Positions 9,998 through 20,475 are shown, counted from the first letter of the stretch. The stretch is 64,000 nt of DNA from Maratus speciosus (GCA_963932465.1 OZ010786.1:593081038-593145037); one strand, 5' to 3'. Program-made: numbers and translations. The notes: generated from the sequence alone by a model not told the origin.

Positions 9998-11397
9998 CAG
10001 TCATTCAGGGTAACTTTGAAACATGGGGTGTAACTTTGCACCACCTCCTATTTTTCAATATTTTTGACTCCAAAAGACTAAATAAACTCCAGAACTGTGT
10101 TCTGTTGGCAAGGTTCTAAACTGGGATTTCTACTCTTTATTTTAGAAAATAAATTAGCAACATTATGCGCAATTAATTGCATCATCTAACCATTTTTGTG
10201 AAGTACTGTTTTCAAGTTAATTTTGAATGCTGTTTTCAAGTTGTAATCCAATTAAATTTTCATAGAAAGAAACAATATACTCATTTATAAGACATATTAT
10301 TATCTAAATGTTGCAAATGTGTTAATATTTTGTGATTATTTATTTATTTATTAATAATTAATAAAATGTAAAATAAGAAGGCACTAACATTTTACCCCAT
10401 TTTCAGGGTACCTTTGAGCCGGCTCAAACTTATACTGATGTTTAAAATTTACTGATTATAGGAGCTACTGTCAAAAATTTCCCATATTTACACGTATATT
10501 TTATATAGTAAATGCCGAAAGTGTGCAATAGATATAACATGTAAATATTTTCACTAATATGTGTAAAATACTAAAAATTCAATTAAAGGCGTTTTTAGAG
10601 GCGGAGCTACTCAAATTTGACATTTCATGCATTCAACATTTTTTATTCTTGTTTGAATAATATTAGTACTAGTATGTATTACTGTAACTATGGATATATT
10701 ATTGAGTTAAAACATTGAAAATTGTTTTTCACTGCATTTTTACGTTTAATATGAACAATAAACAGTTTTTTCTTAACCCTCCGTCTACCAGACGGGTCCA
10801 TTGGACCCGACAGGTACATACAAAATATTCATTCAAACCAGAAATTTCTTTAAAATAAACTAAGTATATAAACCAGACAAAAATAAGGTAAATAAATAAG
10901 TTAAATAGTTTTAAATAAAAATTCTGGTGTAGACGTTTTATTAAAACTTGAATAAAATTCCCGGTAGATCTAGGGTTAATTTCTAAATATTCATGGTTCT
11001 CTTCTTCCACTTTTATTATGCCTGATATTTGTTGTAATATCATAAATTATACAAATCTTGTGATGTTGGGAAATGTAAATTTGGAGTCTTTACATAAATG
11101 AAAACATTTTTTGGGGTTTAAAGTTGTTCTAAATATAATACTTTTTTATAATCAATTATTTTATATAATATTTATCATATGGTGCAAAGTTACCCTAAAT
11201 GGCTGGTCAATTTTGAACCGGGTTAAAAATTCATGTTTATTGCTTTTAACCTTATTATTCCTTAATCGTTGATAGTCAAACAATAATTTGGGATCATTTC
11301 TTCTGTTTTATGCCCCTAGCTGCAAAAATAGTCTTAAAATGAGAGTGTGGCATATGAAAATAGAGATAATGCGGATCAAAGTTACCTTGAATGACTG
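9998..11397. mobile_element. 1.4-kb TA-flanked element with repeated GGTAACTTTG motifs
   Basis: The ends CAGTCATTCAGGGTAACTTT and AAAGTTACCTTGAATGACTG are inverted repeats of about 20 bp flanked by TA (9996-9997, 11398-11399). GGTAACTTTG-like motifs recur near the left end (10007, 10027), internally (about 10400, inverted) and near the right end (11190, 11375). That layout suggests subterminal binding sites. No transposase frame was found, and a T7 MITE is nested at 10777-10975. Tc1/mariner or pogo type by its TA duplication. Confidence 0.7.
10777..10975. mobile_element. TTAA MITE, family T7 copy 1
   Basis: 199 bp between TTAA at 10773-10776 and 10976-10979. The left end CCCTCCGTCTACCAGACGGG continues into GTCCATTGGACCCG; the right end is CCGGTAGATCTAGGG. 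It is the reverse orientation of 48044-48243. The subterminal 14-bp palindrome is GC-rich against an AT-rich interior. The open frame at 10729-11043 only reads through it. Confidence 0.85.
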
Positions 11398-11427
11398 TAA
11401 TATATGACAAAGTTAAAACGATTTAGT

Positions 11428-11599
11428 CAGGGCTGCCACATATGAATATTTTTTAATTCCACCTTGCACCACTTTCTCAAAACAAAAATTATTGACATGC
11501 TCTTTGAGAACATTTGCTAGAAAAATATACTAAAAAATTTGTTTTTTTAATAGTAGAGTGATTAGAATAGAAATATTCTAGTCGCCTGTGTCGGCCTTG
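11428..11599. mobile_element. MITE, G1 family third copy
   Basis: Starts CAGGGCTGCCACATATGAAT and ends TCTAGTCGCCTGTGTCGGCC. The termini match the G1 consensus (CAGGGCTGCCACAGGCGACT) on both sides. Confidence 0.65.
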
Positions 11600-12571
11600 T
11601 TTTTATTAGTTTTAATTCATTGATGTACTAGGCGCTTAAATTTAATTTAAACATTTTTTCTTCAAGATACAATGGGTCGTACGGGTGCTGAAATTTCAAG
11701 ACCAGGACATTCTTCGGTACCGGTATTTTCTTTAAGAAAATCTCTTCTTAATTAAGGTGAAATTTCGTGCGTTTAACATAGATTTATTTTTCTAAAAAAA
11801 AAAATACTGATATTTATCCTGAAAATAATTCCTTCTGAAGCCTACGAGCCCTGTCATACACTTAATATCAAAACAATGGTGATTTAATAATTCTGATTTA
11901 TATTAGAACAATTCGTGTGGGGAAAAATACATTCCACTTTATTTGCAGATCGTTTAGATTAAAAATTAACAAAGACATCATGAGACTCGAAATCACTTGT
12001 TTCTCAGAAATTGGGAAAAATTTTGAAAAAGGAACCATCTACATATTGAACATCATACCAGATATGATTTTTTCAATTGTTACACCCAATTTTCACTCTG
12101 TACATGAGTACCTTTAGCAAAGCAGCCTTTGCTTAAAATTTTAATTTTGTTACAAAAGAAAAATTTTAATAGAGTTTTAATAGTTTACGATTGAAGCTCG
12201 AGTCTGTTTTGGGATAATTTTCCTTTGCAAAATTTGTTTTAAGTACCATTAACGTAAGGAAATAAAATTTGCTTTTTTAAATTAGATCATTTTCGAAATT
12301 ATGTAATTGAAGGTAACTTCTTTTAAAAAGTGGTGCCAATCGAAAAAGAAATTGTGTAAGATTCACCAAACTGCAAAGGGTTAATGGAAGTTTGAATAGA
12401 AATTTTATAAGACAAAATTTATATCTGGCAAAGAAAATTCCCGGAGTTAGTGCCCAGAAAAATTAAAGACAAATATTAATACAAAGTTACGGTCTTCATA
12501 GCTACGTAAATTCTGTTGCCTGCCTGTAAGTAAATGCATTTTAAAAACATGGGGTAGCTGCATTATATGAC
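11600..12571. other. No recognised feature
   Basis: AT-rich unique-looking sequence. The open frame at 11917-12117 (66 codons) has no recognisable motif. Fragments near 12290-12360 (GTGGTGCCAATCGA) resemble interior pieces of the H1 or T6 MITEs without ends. Confidence 0.5.
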
Positions 12572-12762
12572 CAGTGTTGCCAGGTGGGCTACTTTTTATA
12601 AATCAGATACTTGATCAGCTCCGCGCTTATTTAAATGATAAAATGTGCCTTATTTGATGGCGTGTTAATTAAGGCAAAAACAAAATGAATTTTACCGTTT
12701 CAAAAAAGTGGGGCGAATCAAGAAATCTGAATTTTTAAAAAAGTAGCCCGTTGGCAACACTG
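12572..12762. mobile_element. hAT-like MITE H1, free-standing copy
   Basis: The termini CAGTGTTGCCAGGTGGGCTA and TAGCCCGTTGGCAACACTG are inverted repeats. The flanks TATATGAC and TATATAAC match at 7 of 8 positions, the 8-bp duplication expected of hAT transposition. The left arm interior is scrambled relative to other copies (TGATCAGCTCCGCG). Confidence 0.85.
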
Positions 12763-13271
12763 TATATAACTGTAACTACTCCTAAGTGAGTGTAATAAAG
12801 AATAAGGTGAATCAAATTTTATTTGTAGAAACCTTCACACACATTTTATGGCGGCTCATTACGATTTTTTTATACGGTTAAACGATATAAAAGTTATATC
12901 CCTTTAGATAGCTGAATAATTAAACTTTTGTATATCGAAAAAAATAAAAGATTTTAATGTAATTAACCTGACATTAACCTGTAAACGTACACATCTGTGT
13001 TTCTGAATCTGGTCGTTCTTTTAATGCAAATTTGATGTATATAAGTCATATTCTATAATAATATTAATAGGAAGTCATTAATATTTTTATAGCAAGAATA
13101 TGTTTTCATTTAAGGAATGTCTAGATTATGTTTGGGTATATTAATTCTTACTCAAAAGGGAAAAAAAAAATCAATAGCATGTTCTTTTAGGAAAATAAAA
13201 ATTAAAGATTGTCAGGCAATATTAATATTACCACCTTCAAAATTTGATACCTTATAACGTTACGAATATTT

Positions 13272-13321
<50 letters not shown>

Positions 13322-13462
13322 ATGTTTTTGACACATTTGATCCAAAGAAGTCTAATAAAGTGTTAAAAGTAGTGTTGCCACATGAAAAATCGAAGTTGGT
13401 GCACATTTTAGTATGTAGACAATAATTAAACTCATATTTTGAAACATGACATTATTCTCACA
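12763..13462. other. Unrecognised sequence with one (TA)n tract
   Basis: No gene features. A TA microsatellite lies at 13275-13322. GTAGTGTTGCCACATG near 13370 looks like a single hAT-type end without a partner. Confidence 0.5.
13275..13322. repeat. (TA)n microsatellite
   Basis: About 24 TA units interrupted once by a C. Confidence 0.95.
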
Positions 13463-13466
13463 TTAA

Positions 13467-13673
13467 CCCATTAATGACGTGTTTCTTTTACACGTTTTTA
13501 ATGCCTAAGTACCAGTTGGCACCAGTTTTCCCATATTGCATTTTGACTTATTTGATCTCTCAAAGTTTGAGATTAAGTAATATGAATATTTCCTTACTAA
13601 AATACTGGTTTTTATATTTAAAATTTTCTTATTACTTACCTGGCAGATTTTCGTACCAACCGGCGTTAATGAG
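13467..13673. mobile_element. TTAA MITE, family T8
   Basis: 207 bp between TTAA at 13463-13466 and 13674-13677. Ends are CCCATTAATGACGTG and CCGGCGTTAATGAG; each end contains an internal ATTAA. The 67-codon frame at 13474-13677 spans it and is not considered real. Confidence 0.8.
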
Positions 13674-13719
13674 TTAATGGCACATTTTTGGTGAAATTAC
13701 ATTAAACGGGCCCGGAGCA

Positions 13720-14260
13720 ATGGAGTTATGAATAAAGAGGAGGAGACATATAGTGTACTGTCTACCAGTTGCGAATGAAGTAACTGAGGAGGTTGTCACA
13801 AGATGGCGGCTGCTTTTTTAAAAAATCAGATCTTCAGTTTCTGATTACATCCAACGCAAACGTCCCACCAGTACAATTGAATAGAAATTTTTTGCCTTAA
13901 TTAAGCGTCTTATTCATGGAATATTTCCTTAAAAATGAGGTAAAAATTTCTATTTGCTTTTACTGGTGGCAGTGTGCTTTGTAAAATTGTCAGTTTGTTT
14001 CTCTGGTTGTCACAATATGGTGGAAACGCAGGGCCCAACTACCGTCAAAGTAAATTCCTACCAGTAAAAATGAAAATATGTTTCTACCATTATTTATGAC
14101 TGAAATTTTGCAATAATAAGGCGTTTGAATTACTTAAAAATTTCTATATAAATCTGCTGGTGGAAGTTTTCACCGGCGGCAAGCAACGTCTGCGATATCG
14201 GTTACAGTTGAGGCTTCACTATTTTAAGGATATGTCAGTTCCTCTTATTAATAGTTCCAT
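13720..14260. mobile_element. Mutator-like non-autonomous element, copy 1
   Basis: About 541 bp. The ends ATGGAGTTATGAATAAAGAG and CTCTTATTAATAGTTCCAT are inverted repeats. The flanks GCCCGGAGCA and GCCTGGAGCA form a 10-bp duplication with 9 matches, in the range typical of Mutator-type elements. A second copy is at 22169-22725. Both carry CACAAGATGGCGGC about 80 bp in, and a second CACAATATGG site in the middle. No transposase frame. Confidence 0.7.
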
Positions 14261-14320
14261 GCCTGGAGCAACGCCGGGTCGGTCAGGTAGTAAGTAATAA
14301 TTTTAAACATATTAAATTAA

Positions 14321-14633
14321 CCCTCTCGCTGCGTAATTGTTTTATCAAAGTAGTTCAAAAATTGCGCATTTAAATCCTTCGCGACAAGCGTTTTTTAAGA
14401 ATTTTTATTCTTTTGTCACCAGTTTTTCAAAACAAAAATTTTCGTCTGATTTAATCAGGAAAATGCTCCGATTAGATGACGCAATATTTACAATAAAAAT
14501 TAACTGGTGAAGGTGAACTGATAAAGGAGGGCTAATTAGTCGGAAAAAATGCATCCCCGATGAAATCTCAGGTTGCGCAAATTTTGTTACTTTTATGTTG
14601 CCCGAGAAATTCTCGAGTTGGGCAGCGAGAGGA
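14321..14633. mobile_element. TTAA MITE, family T9, containing a T1-like element
   Basis: Ends CCCTCTCGCTGCGTAATTG and GTTGGGCAGCGAGAGGA between TTAA at 14317-14320 and 14634-14637. The same composite occurs at 24722-25030, so the inner element was already present when T9 spread. Subterminal repeats with CCCGAGAAATTCTCGAG and GATGAAATCTCAGG are palindromic. Confidence 0.8.
14374..14531. mobile_element. T1-like TTAA MITE nested in T9
   Basis: Begins ATCCTTCGCGACAAGCG after TTAA at 14370-14373 and ends GATAAAGGAGGG before CTAA (decayed TTAA). The interior TTTTGTCACCAGTTTTTC and CTCCGATTAGATGACGC are the T1 core. Same position in the T9 copy at 24722. Confidence 0.65.
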
Positions 14634-14639
14634 TTAAGT

Positions 14640-15190
14640 ACGTTTAAATATTTTTTTTTCTTCTAAAGATCAGCATTTATAATGAAGAAATAACATTAAA
14701 AAAAAGAAACAATTTTAAATTTGAAAAGCGTTATATCGTAAAAAAACACCACTCTTTACAATCTATTTTAATTACTGAAAAATGAACATTATAACTTAAT
14801 TTTCAAAAGCCTTTTTTTTTTCTTTTTTTTTTCTTTTTTTTCTTTTTTTTTTTTTAAGCTGACTAAGAAAAATATAGAGTTTATCAAATAAAAAGGAGAG
14901 GCACTTTCGCCACTTGAGCTATGGTTAATGAGTTTTCTCGCCAGAAAAAGAGTCTTTCAAACTGTCAGGAATTAATATCCTGCCATTCTGTTTACTCGAA
15001 AGAATAAAAGCGACGTAAGTAAATAAATCACGTCTTTTTTCTCATATTAGAGCTAATCCAGTAAGGATGTCAGCGCGTTATGCAATGGAGGAGATATATT
15101 TATTCCTTGATATATAAGATATATTCCCAAAATAAGAGCCTTTCTACGGACATTTATTTCAGAATAAAAGAAAAAAGTAGCATCTGCCGG
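14640..15190. repeat. array remnant plus conserved tail segment, copy 2
   Basis: Array-unit pieces (AAAAGCGTTATATCGTAAA, AATCTATTTTAATTACTGAA) run into a T/C-rich stretch at 14811-14856. The tail shared with 9250-9600 and 23932-24260 follows (TTTCAAACTGTCAGGAATTA, TTCCTTGATATATAAGAT). Confidence 0.7.
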
Positions 15191-15408
15191 TTAATCGATG
15201 AATCAGTTTAAGTAATTGATCAGTGTTCAGGCACGATCATTTTTTAACCCCTTAAAGGGCGGTGATGCCGCTATAGCAGCACATAATATTAATCCCTAAT
15301 TGCCACATTAACACCCGACTTTTTTTTATGTATATTTCACTTTTATTAAATACGCTAAAATATATTTTTTCTTGTTTATAAATAAATTTTCTTGCTAATA
15401 TTAATGTC
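15191..15408. other. Possible one-ended TTAA element
   Basis: TTAACCCCTTAAAGGGCGGTG starts at 15247, like a TTAA MITE end. A candidate partner, CCTCTGAAAAGGG, ends near 15636, which would place the perfect palindrome at 15409-15525 inside it. The pairing is weak. Confidence 0.35.
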
Positions 15409-15525
15409 ATATTTCAAATGAAAATCAAATTTCAAAGTAATTGCTTAAGAGGCGCAAATTTTTTCTTCAAAAACATTTGCGCCTCTTAAGCAATTACTTT
15501 GAAATTTGATTTTCATTTGAAATAT
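15409..15525. repeat. perfect palindrome, 50-bp arms
   Basis: Arms 15409-15458 and 15476-15525 are exact reverse complements with a 17-nt loop. The arms end AGAGGCGCAAA at the loop side. No mismatch in 50 bp implies recent origin, ongoing correction or selection. It is a candidate hairpin-RNA source or a very young fold-back. Confidence 0.95.
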
Positions 15526-15799
15526 TGTATGCAAGGCGAATGTTTCTCTCTAAAATAATTTCCATGTATTAATACTAGTGTCATTCAATCATTTCAACAT
15601 TTTATGAATACAAGTACCTTGCCTCTGAAAAGGGTTTAGCGAATTAATCGGTTCTTTCAATTCGATTAAAATTTTCCAAAAATTACTTTTCTTAAATTGA
15701 CAAACTACCCTTAAAATGAAAAAGTCGGAAATTGTATGTCAAAAGTGGTAATTGATGTGCGTTCGTACTATAACTACTCAGATCACTATTCAGATCTAG

Positions 15800-16216
15800 T
15801 TTCGATAGCTGTTGCACACTTCTGCAAAAATGCATGAATACAAAATTTATTGTGATTATACGAGTATTTATATATTAAATTCAGTAACACGGAAATAATA
15901 GGAGTCCATCTAAAATATTTCGTAATCACCATGGTAACCAAGAATCATTACCTACCATGGGATATCATTGAATTAATTACGTATTATACAATTTAATGGA
16001 ATGTAGAAAACTTTTATTGAAATCTATTTAAGTTTTAGTTCGATTTTCATAAAATTTGAAATGAATCGACAAAATTCTGCAGCGACTACATATGTTAAAT
16101 TTCAAACCATTTGATTGGATGTTATTTGATCTGTTGTATGCAGAGAGACGAACAGACAGACGGAGGGATCCGAAGACGAGCTGCGCATTTTTATAATAAC
16201 GAACGCTCCTAAAAAC
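15800..16216. repeat. dispersed repeat D1, copy 1 (reverse of 59438-59935)
   Basis: Shares TTTTGCATGAATAC-type, AACCATGG, TTTCAAACCATT and GACGAACAGACAGACGG segments, in the same order but opposite orientation, with the copy at 59438. The outer end reads GAGCGTTCG-CCTAAAA in reverse form. Unclassified; no ends with a target duplication were confirmed. Confidence 0.6.
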
Positions 16217-16310
16217 GAGAATGAAATGATTTAGAAAAATCTGCAATGAAATTTAGATCATTATTTTGTTTATTGAGACAAGGAGGGAGACTGATATAAA
16301 CGAAATGTTT

Positions 16311-16555
16311 ATCTCTGATACTTGCTAACTTTCCGTTAAACTTCCGTAAAATGTGAGTTAAATTTATGTAGGTTAAACACGTTTCGAACCAGAAATTTAC
16401 TAAAGAAATTAGTTCAAATAGACTTCATAGAGAAACATGATTTTAAATATACAATATGATACATCAAAAAACTTTTCTGGTTACTAACGCGTATAACCTG
16501 GGCCATCTTAACTCACATTTTACGGATGTTTAGTTAAATGTTGGCAAGTATGATC
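16311..16555. mobile_element. MITE with CATACTTGCCAAC ends
   Basis: Left GATACTTGCTAACTTTCCG and right TTAAATGTTGGCAAGTATG are inverted repeats. Both sides also share the inner CGTAAAATGTGAGTTAA arm. ATCTCT flanks both ends. The ends resemble the nested MITEs at 23305 and 30049, so this is placed in the same loose hAT-like group. Confidence 0.65.
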
Positions 16556-16630
16556 TCTTCTGTTTATGAATAATTTAAAATGTTCCCACATGATATTCAT
16601 AAAGTTTGTAAAACATATAACATTCATTAA

Positions 16631-16991
16631 CCCCTTGAGGTGCGGTGGGCTATATATTATCCCACCTATGATTAATGAAGATTTGCACCAGAAAAATTTT
16701 AAGAATTTTTACTCTTCTAACTTTGGTGGAAAAAAAGGTCTTAAATTTGCTTTTCCTTATTTTGAAATATTTTTTTTTAATTTCCGATGGGAATTCAGGA
16801 TTACACAAACCAGAGTTGCCAAGTCTCCGGCTTTTTGCACACCGCTATTATTTTAGAGAAAATGCTGTTCTTTTAAATCGCACAAACGTTCCAATTGAAT
16901 AAAAGAACATTTTCTGTATTAAAATACTGGTATCCAAAAAGCCGGAGACTTGGCAGCTCTGCACAAACGTAATTGCTTGTCCCTCAAGGGG
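16631..16991. mobile_element. TTAA MITE T2 (reverse), interrupted
   Basis: T2 in reverse orientation between TTAA at 16627-16630 and 16992-16995: starts CCCCTTGAGGTGCGGTGGGC and ends AATTGCTTGTCCCTCAAGGGG. The element is split by the hAT-like MITE at 16811-16961. The frames at 16566-16902 lie inside and are not genes. Confidence 0.85.
16811..16961. mobile_element. hAT-like MITE nested in T2
   Basis: The termini CAGAGTTGCCAAGTCTCCGG and CCGGAGACTTGGCAGCTCTG are 27-bp inverted repeats ending in CTTTTTG or CAAAAAG. CACAAAC is duplicated at 16804-16810 and 16962-16968, and removing the insert restores the T2 sequence. This is a clear later insertion. Confidence 0.9.
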
Positions 16992-16995
16992 TTAA

Positions 16996-17937
16996 GTGTT
17001 TTATTTAAGAACTTACTAAGTTGATGGTTTTTTTTTTTAAGAACTCTATTCTAAAAATCAAGAGGAGACTCTAGAGATAAGGTCGAGCTCACTTTTCAAA
17101 GCCCGGGCTTGGTCTTTCGGAATCGTGCTGAGCCCATGTTATCTCCAGAAACTACATGACACACTCTGCATTTAAACAGTCTCATAATTATCGGTAAAAG
17201 CAATATGAAATATATTTAATAAAATTAAGTGAAAAGAACGGACGCTTAGTTATTAGTTATTAAAATAAAAAGAATAAAGCAGCGCAGAACTGAATTTACT
17301 CATTTATTATCCATAGTTGTTACTATAAAAATAGTATTTTTATTGTAAGATAACCCTAGCCTGCAAAATGTTCATTGGGATTTTGATGTTTTTTAGCATT
17401 TGATTGATTCTTGTGTATTTTCTAGCGCTGAATCCGAAAATGGCCTTTGTTTTCAACCATCGCGTCAGGATTTCCCGCAAATCCCAGATTTTACAGTTTT
17501 AAAAAAATGTAAATCTGATACTATAAAGTATATGTGATGGTTGTGTTTTTTAGCTTTTCATGATTGATTCATATGTATTTTGTAGCGCTGAATATGAAAA
17601 TGATAGTAATTTTTTAAAACTCACGTGAGGAATTTTTGGAAATCGCAAATACCAAAAATTTTAAAAAGTCGAAATATTGCGAAAATCTGAAAGTAGATTT
17701 AAAATGTTTATATATATATATATATATATAATTTTTCTTTACATTTGTTGGCTTATACGATTCATTTTTTACAGCTAAACATGTAAAATATTGTGTATTT
17801 AAAATATTTACAAATTTACTCAATGGTGGAAGTTTCTTTGGACCTCTCACGCTCTGCCTTAAGCTTTTCCTTTTATGTTCTCTATGGGTGTCATCTCAGT
17901 AAAAGATCTGGAGTATCCCACCATCATCGTCAGCTAT
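16996..17937. other. Unrecognised, with a diverged tandem duplication
   Basis: Two similar blocks near 17395-17480 and 17555-17640 share TGATTGATTC, GTATTTT, TAGCGCTGAAT and GAAAATG. A TA microsatellite lies at 17708-17730. The open frames at 17614-17850 and 17793-18011 have no recognisable motif. Confidence 0.5.
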
Positions 17938-17941
17938 TTAA

Positions 17942-18758
17942 CCCCTTAAGGTGGCTGATCACTCAGCTCCCGATTTCTCCTCACCAATGTATAAAGTCTA
18001 TGGGCATTTGATGCATTCATATATTTAAAATATCTCCTCGGGAAATTAATATTTTAAACTTGTATTTTCTGTGTACACTTACTAAAAGATGTCTCTTTTT
18101 TTCTTAGTTCTAACAAATATTTCTAAAAATATATACTTAATTTTATATGAAGTGTTAAAATCTTACTCACAGTTTGCCCAATTTTAACACATAAAATATT
18201 AAATTCGGCACAGATTTTAGAAATATTTTGAAAACTAAGAAAAAAAATGACATCCTTTAAGAAGAGTACACGGTAAACAGATGATAAAAAAAGAATTTCC
18301 CGAGAAGGTTTTTTAAATATACGAATGCATCAAAAGTTCATACACTTAACATTACGGAGGAGAATTCCCATGCTGAGTGACCAGCCCCCTTAAACTACGA
18401 TTTACATTTCAATAGTCTGGGTCCAAAACGTAAACAAGATCGTGCAGCCTTCGAGCCATTCCACGGTTCGGCAAATCGGTCCTCAGTTGTACCAAACACG
18501 CACGACATACGGAATAAGGATACATGTGTAAGATACAACTAGATTAATTTTGTGAAATATTTAATAAATAATTACAATCTGATGTAATAAACCACGGACC
18601 ATGCCCGTGATATTTACATTTAGCTGGATCGTTGTACCAGCGACTATGACTAATATTTACATTTGGTCCGACCGATGCACTACGGGTTAGGCCAGTGATA
18701 ACCAGCATTGGCCCGAATACAAGACCACGAATCTCACACGTAGTTGTAGGTTAAGGGG
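17942..18758. mobile_element. TTAA element with CCCCTTAAACTACG ends, interrupted
   Basis: The outer left end CCCCTTAA follows TTAA at 17938-17941 and continues at 18394 as ACTACGATTTACATTTC. The right end is ACGTAGTTGTAGGTTAAGGGG before TTAA at 18759-18762. The interior is GC-richer than its surroundings, with ATATTTACATTT repeated near 18617 and 18651. A second element sits in the TTAA inside its left terminal repeat. Confidence 0.7.
17950..18389. mobile_element. palindromic TTAA element nested in terminal repeat
   Basis: 440 bp between TTAA at 17946-17949 and 18390-18393. Ends GGTGGCTGATCACTCAGC and GCTGAGTGACCAGCCCCC begin arms of about 210 bp that remain complementary inward (shared GATGCATTCATATATT, TCTCGGGAAATT, TTTCTTAGTT). 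No coding sequence. Confidence 0.75.
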
Positions 18759-18762
18759 TTAA

Positions 18763-19365
18763 CCCTTTACGACGCAGTGTGCCCAGATCGGGATACCTAA
18801 TTTTAATTCCAAACTTACGAACGGCACCAAGAATATTTTAGTAAAATTTTGCTTTTACAATGTACATGGTACTGAACAGGTAATCAACATTGAGGGGTTT
18901 CCTAGCTGATAACGGCTTAACACCCAGACTAGGAAATTGAAATGTCTTATGTTTTAATGAGCCATTGGGATAAAGTTAAACTGTAGCAAAGCTACTAGAA
19001 GAGTAAAAAAAAAATTAACAAAAGAAAATAAAGAAGTTTAAGAAAGAAAGGAATAATATTGAATTTTTAAGTTTAAACTTAAGATAATAGAAAGTTAACG
19101 ATAAATCTTAATAAAATACAAGAATCTTAAAAATATATAAAGTCAAACTGTAGTTGAAGAACTACTATAAGGAATTTAGAAAGTTAAAGTTAGTACTGTT
19201 CAGAGAAACTCTCACCAAGCATGGGCAAGAAAAGCTAGGGTGGCAAAGACCACATTATCCTTCAAAAAAAGGGACTAATCGGGGACATACATATTATTTT
19301 TATAAGTTTTACAATTTTTATGGTCTCTATAGTATATAGAGAGGTTTTTTATTTTTTTTGTAAAA
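18763..19365. other. Possible one-ended TTAA element; otherwise unrecognised
   Basis: CCCTTTACGACGCAGTGTGC starts directly after the TTAA at 18759-18762, back to back with the preceding element. A possible partner, GTGCCGAAAGGA before TTAA near 19714, is poorly matched. The interior is A-rich and has no gene. Confidence 0.35.
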
Positions 19366-19369
19366 AAAG

Positions 19370-19625
19370 TTATAAGAGAAAAATAAAGGTCGCATAAAGA
19401 GCGAGGTATGTGCGCAAGGAGCGTGGGATATCGTTAAAGAAAAGGTTAAATAAAAATGGGCCCAACACGCTCCCCTGGAGGATGCCCGATAGGATAAGAA
19501 AAATAATAGAAAGAATGTTGTTTATGCGGACTTGAAAAGAGCGGTCGCAAAGGTACGAATATATTAAATGTATAATTCTGGGATGAAAACCGAGCTGAAT
19601 TATGTACATGAAAAAGTAACATGTT
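19370..19625 (-). pseudogene. non-LTR retrotransposon reverse transcriptase fragment
   Basis: The minus-strand frame of about 80 codons contains the palm-domain block GILQGSVLGPFLFNLFFNDI, preceded by a YLCDRSFQVRIN stretch. Both are typical of Jockey/CR1/I-type reverse transcriptases. It then reads LALYATF where family members have YADD, so the two catalytic aspartates are missing in frame. Endonuclease, fingers and 3-prime end are absent: this covers well under a tenth of a full element. It is bounded by A/T-rich DNA and a possible TTAA element end near 19714. Certainly inactive. Assignment to a clade is uncertain. Confidence 0.8.
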
Positions 19626-19719
19626 TTTAATATGTAAAAAAGTCGTTTTTAAATTCCGGTGTGAGACAATTATTTCATCATTTTACAACAAAAATTGTCT
19701 GTGCCGAAAGGATTAATGA

Positions 19720-20422
19720 AATTGCTTGTACAATCTGAAAAGTGCAGTTACGTCAAAGGCGGTTCCCCAATCATCTCTAAAGCGTAGTATATCTCCACAT
19801 GATCAATGAACACCCTCCCTCGCCTCATTAGACTCTTGAACTGTTTACCCGTAAGAAGCCCAAAAAATAATAAACCAAAAAAATTGAATAAATTATTACG
19901 AAAAAAAATATTCGACATCGTTTTTATAATATTATATTTTTGCTATTTTATTGTTTTACATTTTAACTTTGCTATTTACGCTTTACGAAAAAACCTGACG
20001 TGAGTATTAAAAATGTAAGTAATTTTCGCATTCAGCGCTGAAAAATACGTAAATATCAATTATCAATTGATAAATAACATAAGCATCGCAGGCTTGTGTA
20101 ATTATTAAAATTTCTTGAGATATCGCCTTGTAGCACCTGCGTAATGTAACATACAACTTGTCAAAAACATCTGAAACAAAGGAAATCATATTTTCTAGAA
20201 AATATATCCAACTCGGCATGGTATATTTTTAGTGAAACTGAACCAAATTGAATAAAATGAAGGTTATTTATAAAAAAAAGTGTTTTTTCATTCGCCGTTC
20301 TCCCTCTAACTTCAATATATATATACATGAAAAATCCGTAACCCCAGAAAATATATAATCTTTAATTACCAAAAAGAAAAAAAGTTGACTGGTTAATCTA
20401 TTTAAACGCTGCGTTACACAGC
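19720..20422. other. No recognised feature
   Basis: AT-rich. The frames at 19806-20003 and 20007-20219 have no motif. There is a short TA tract near 20318. Confidence 0.5.
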
Positions 20423-20439
20423 CAGCGTTGCTAGAAGGC

Positions 20440-20475
<36 letters not shown>

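Noticed and set aside
16566..16902. Two overlapping plus frames (96 and 75 codons)
   Set aside because: Both lie inside the T2 MITE and its nested hAT-like insert.
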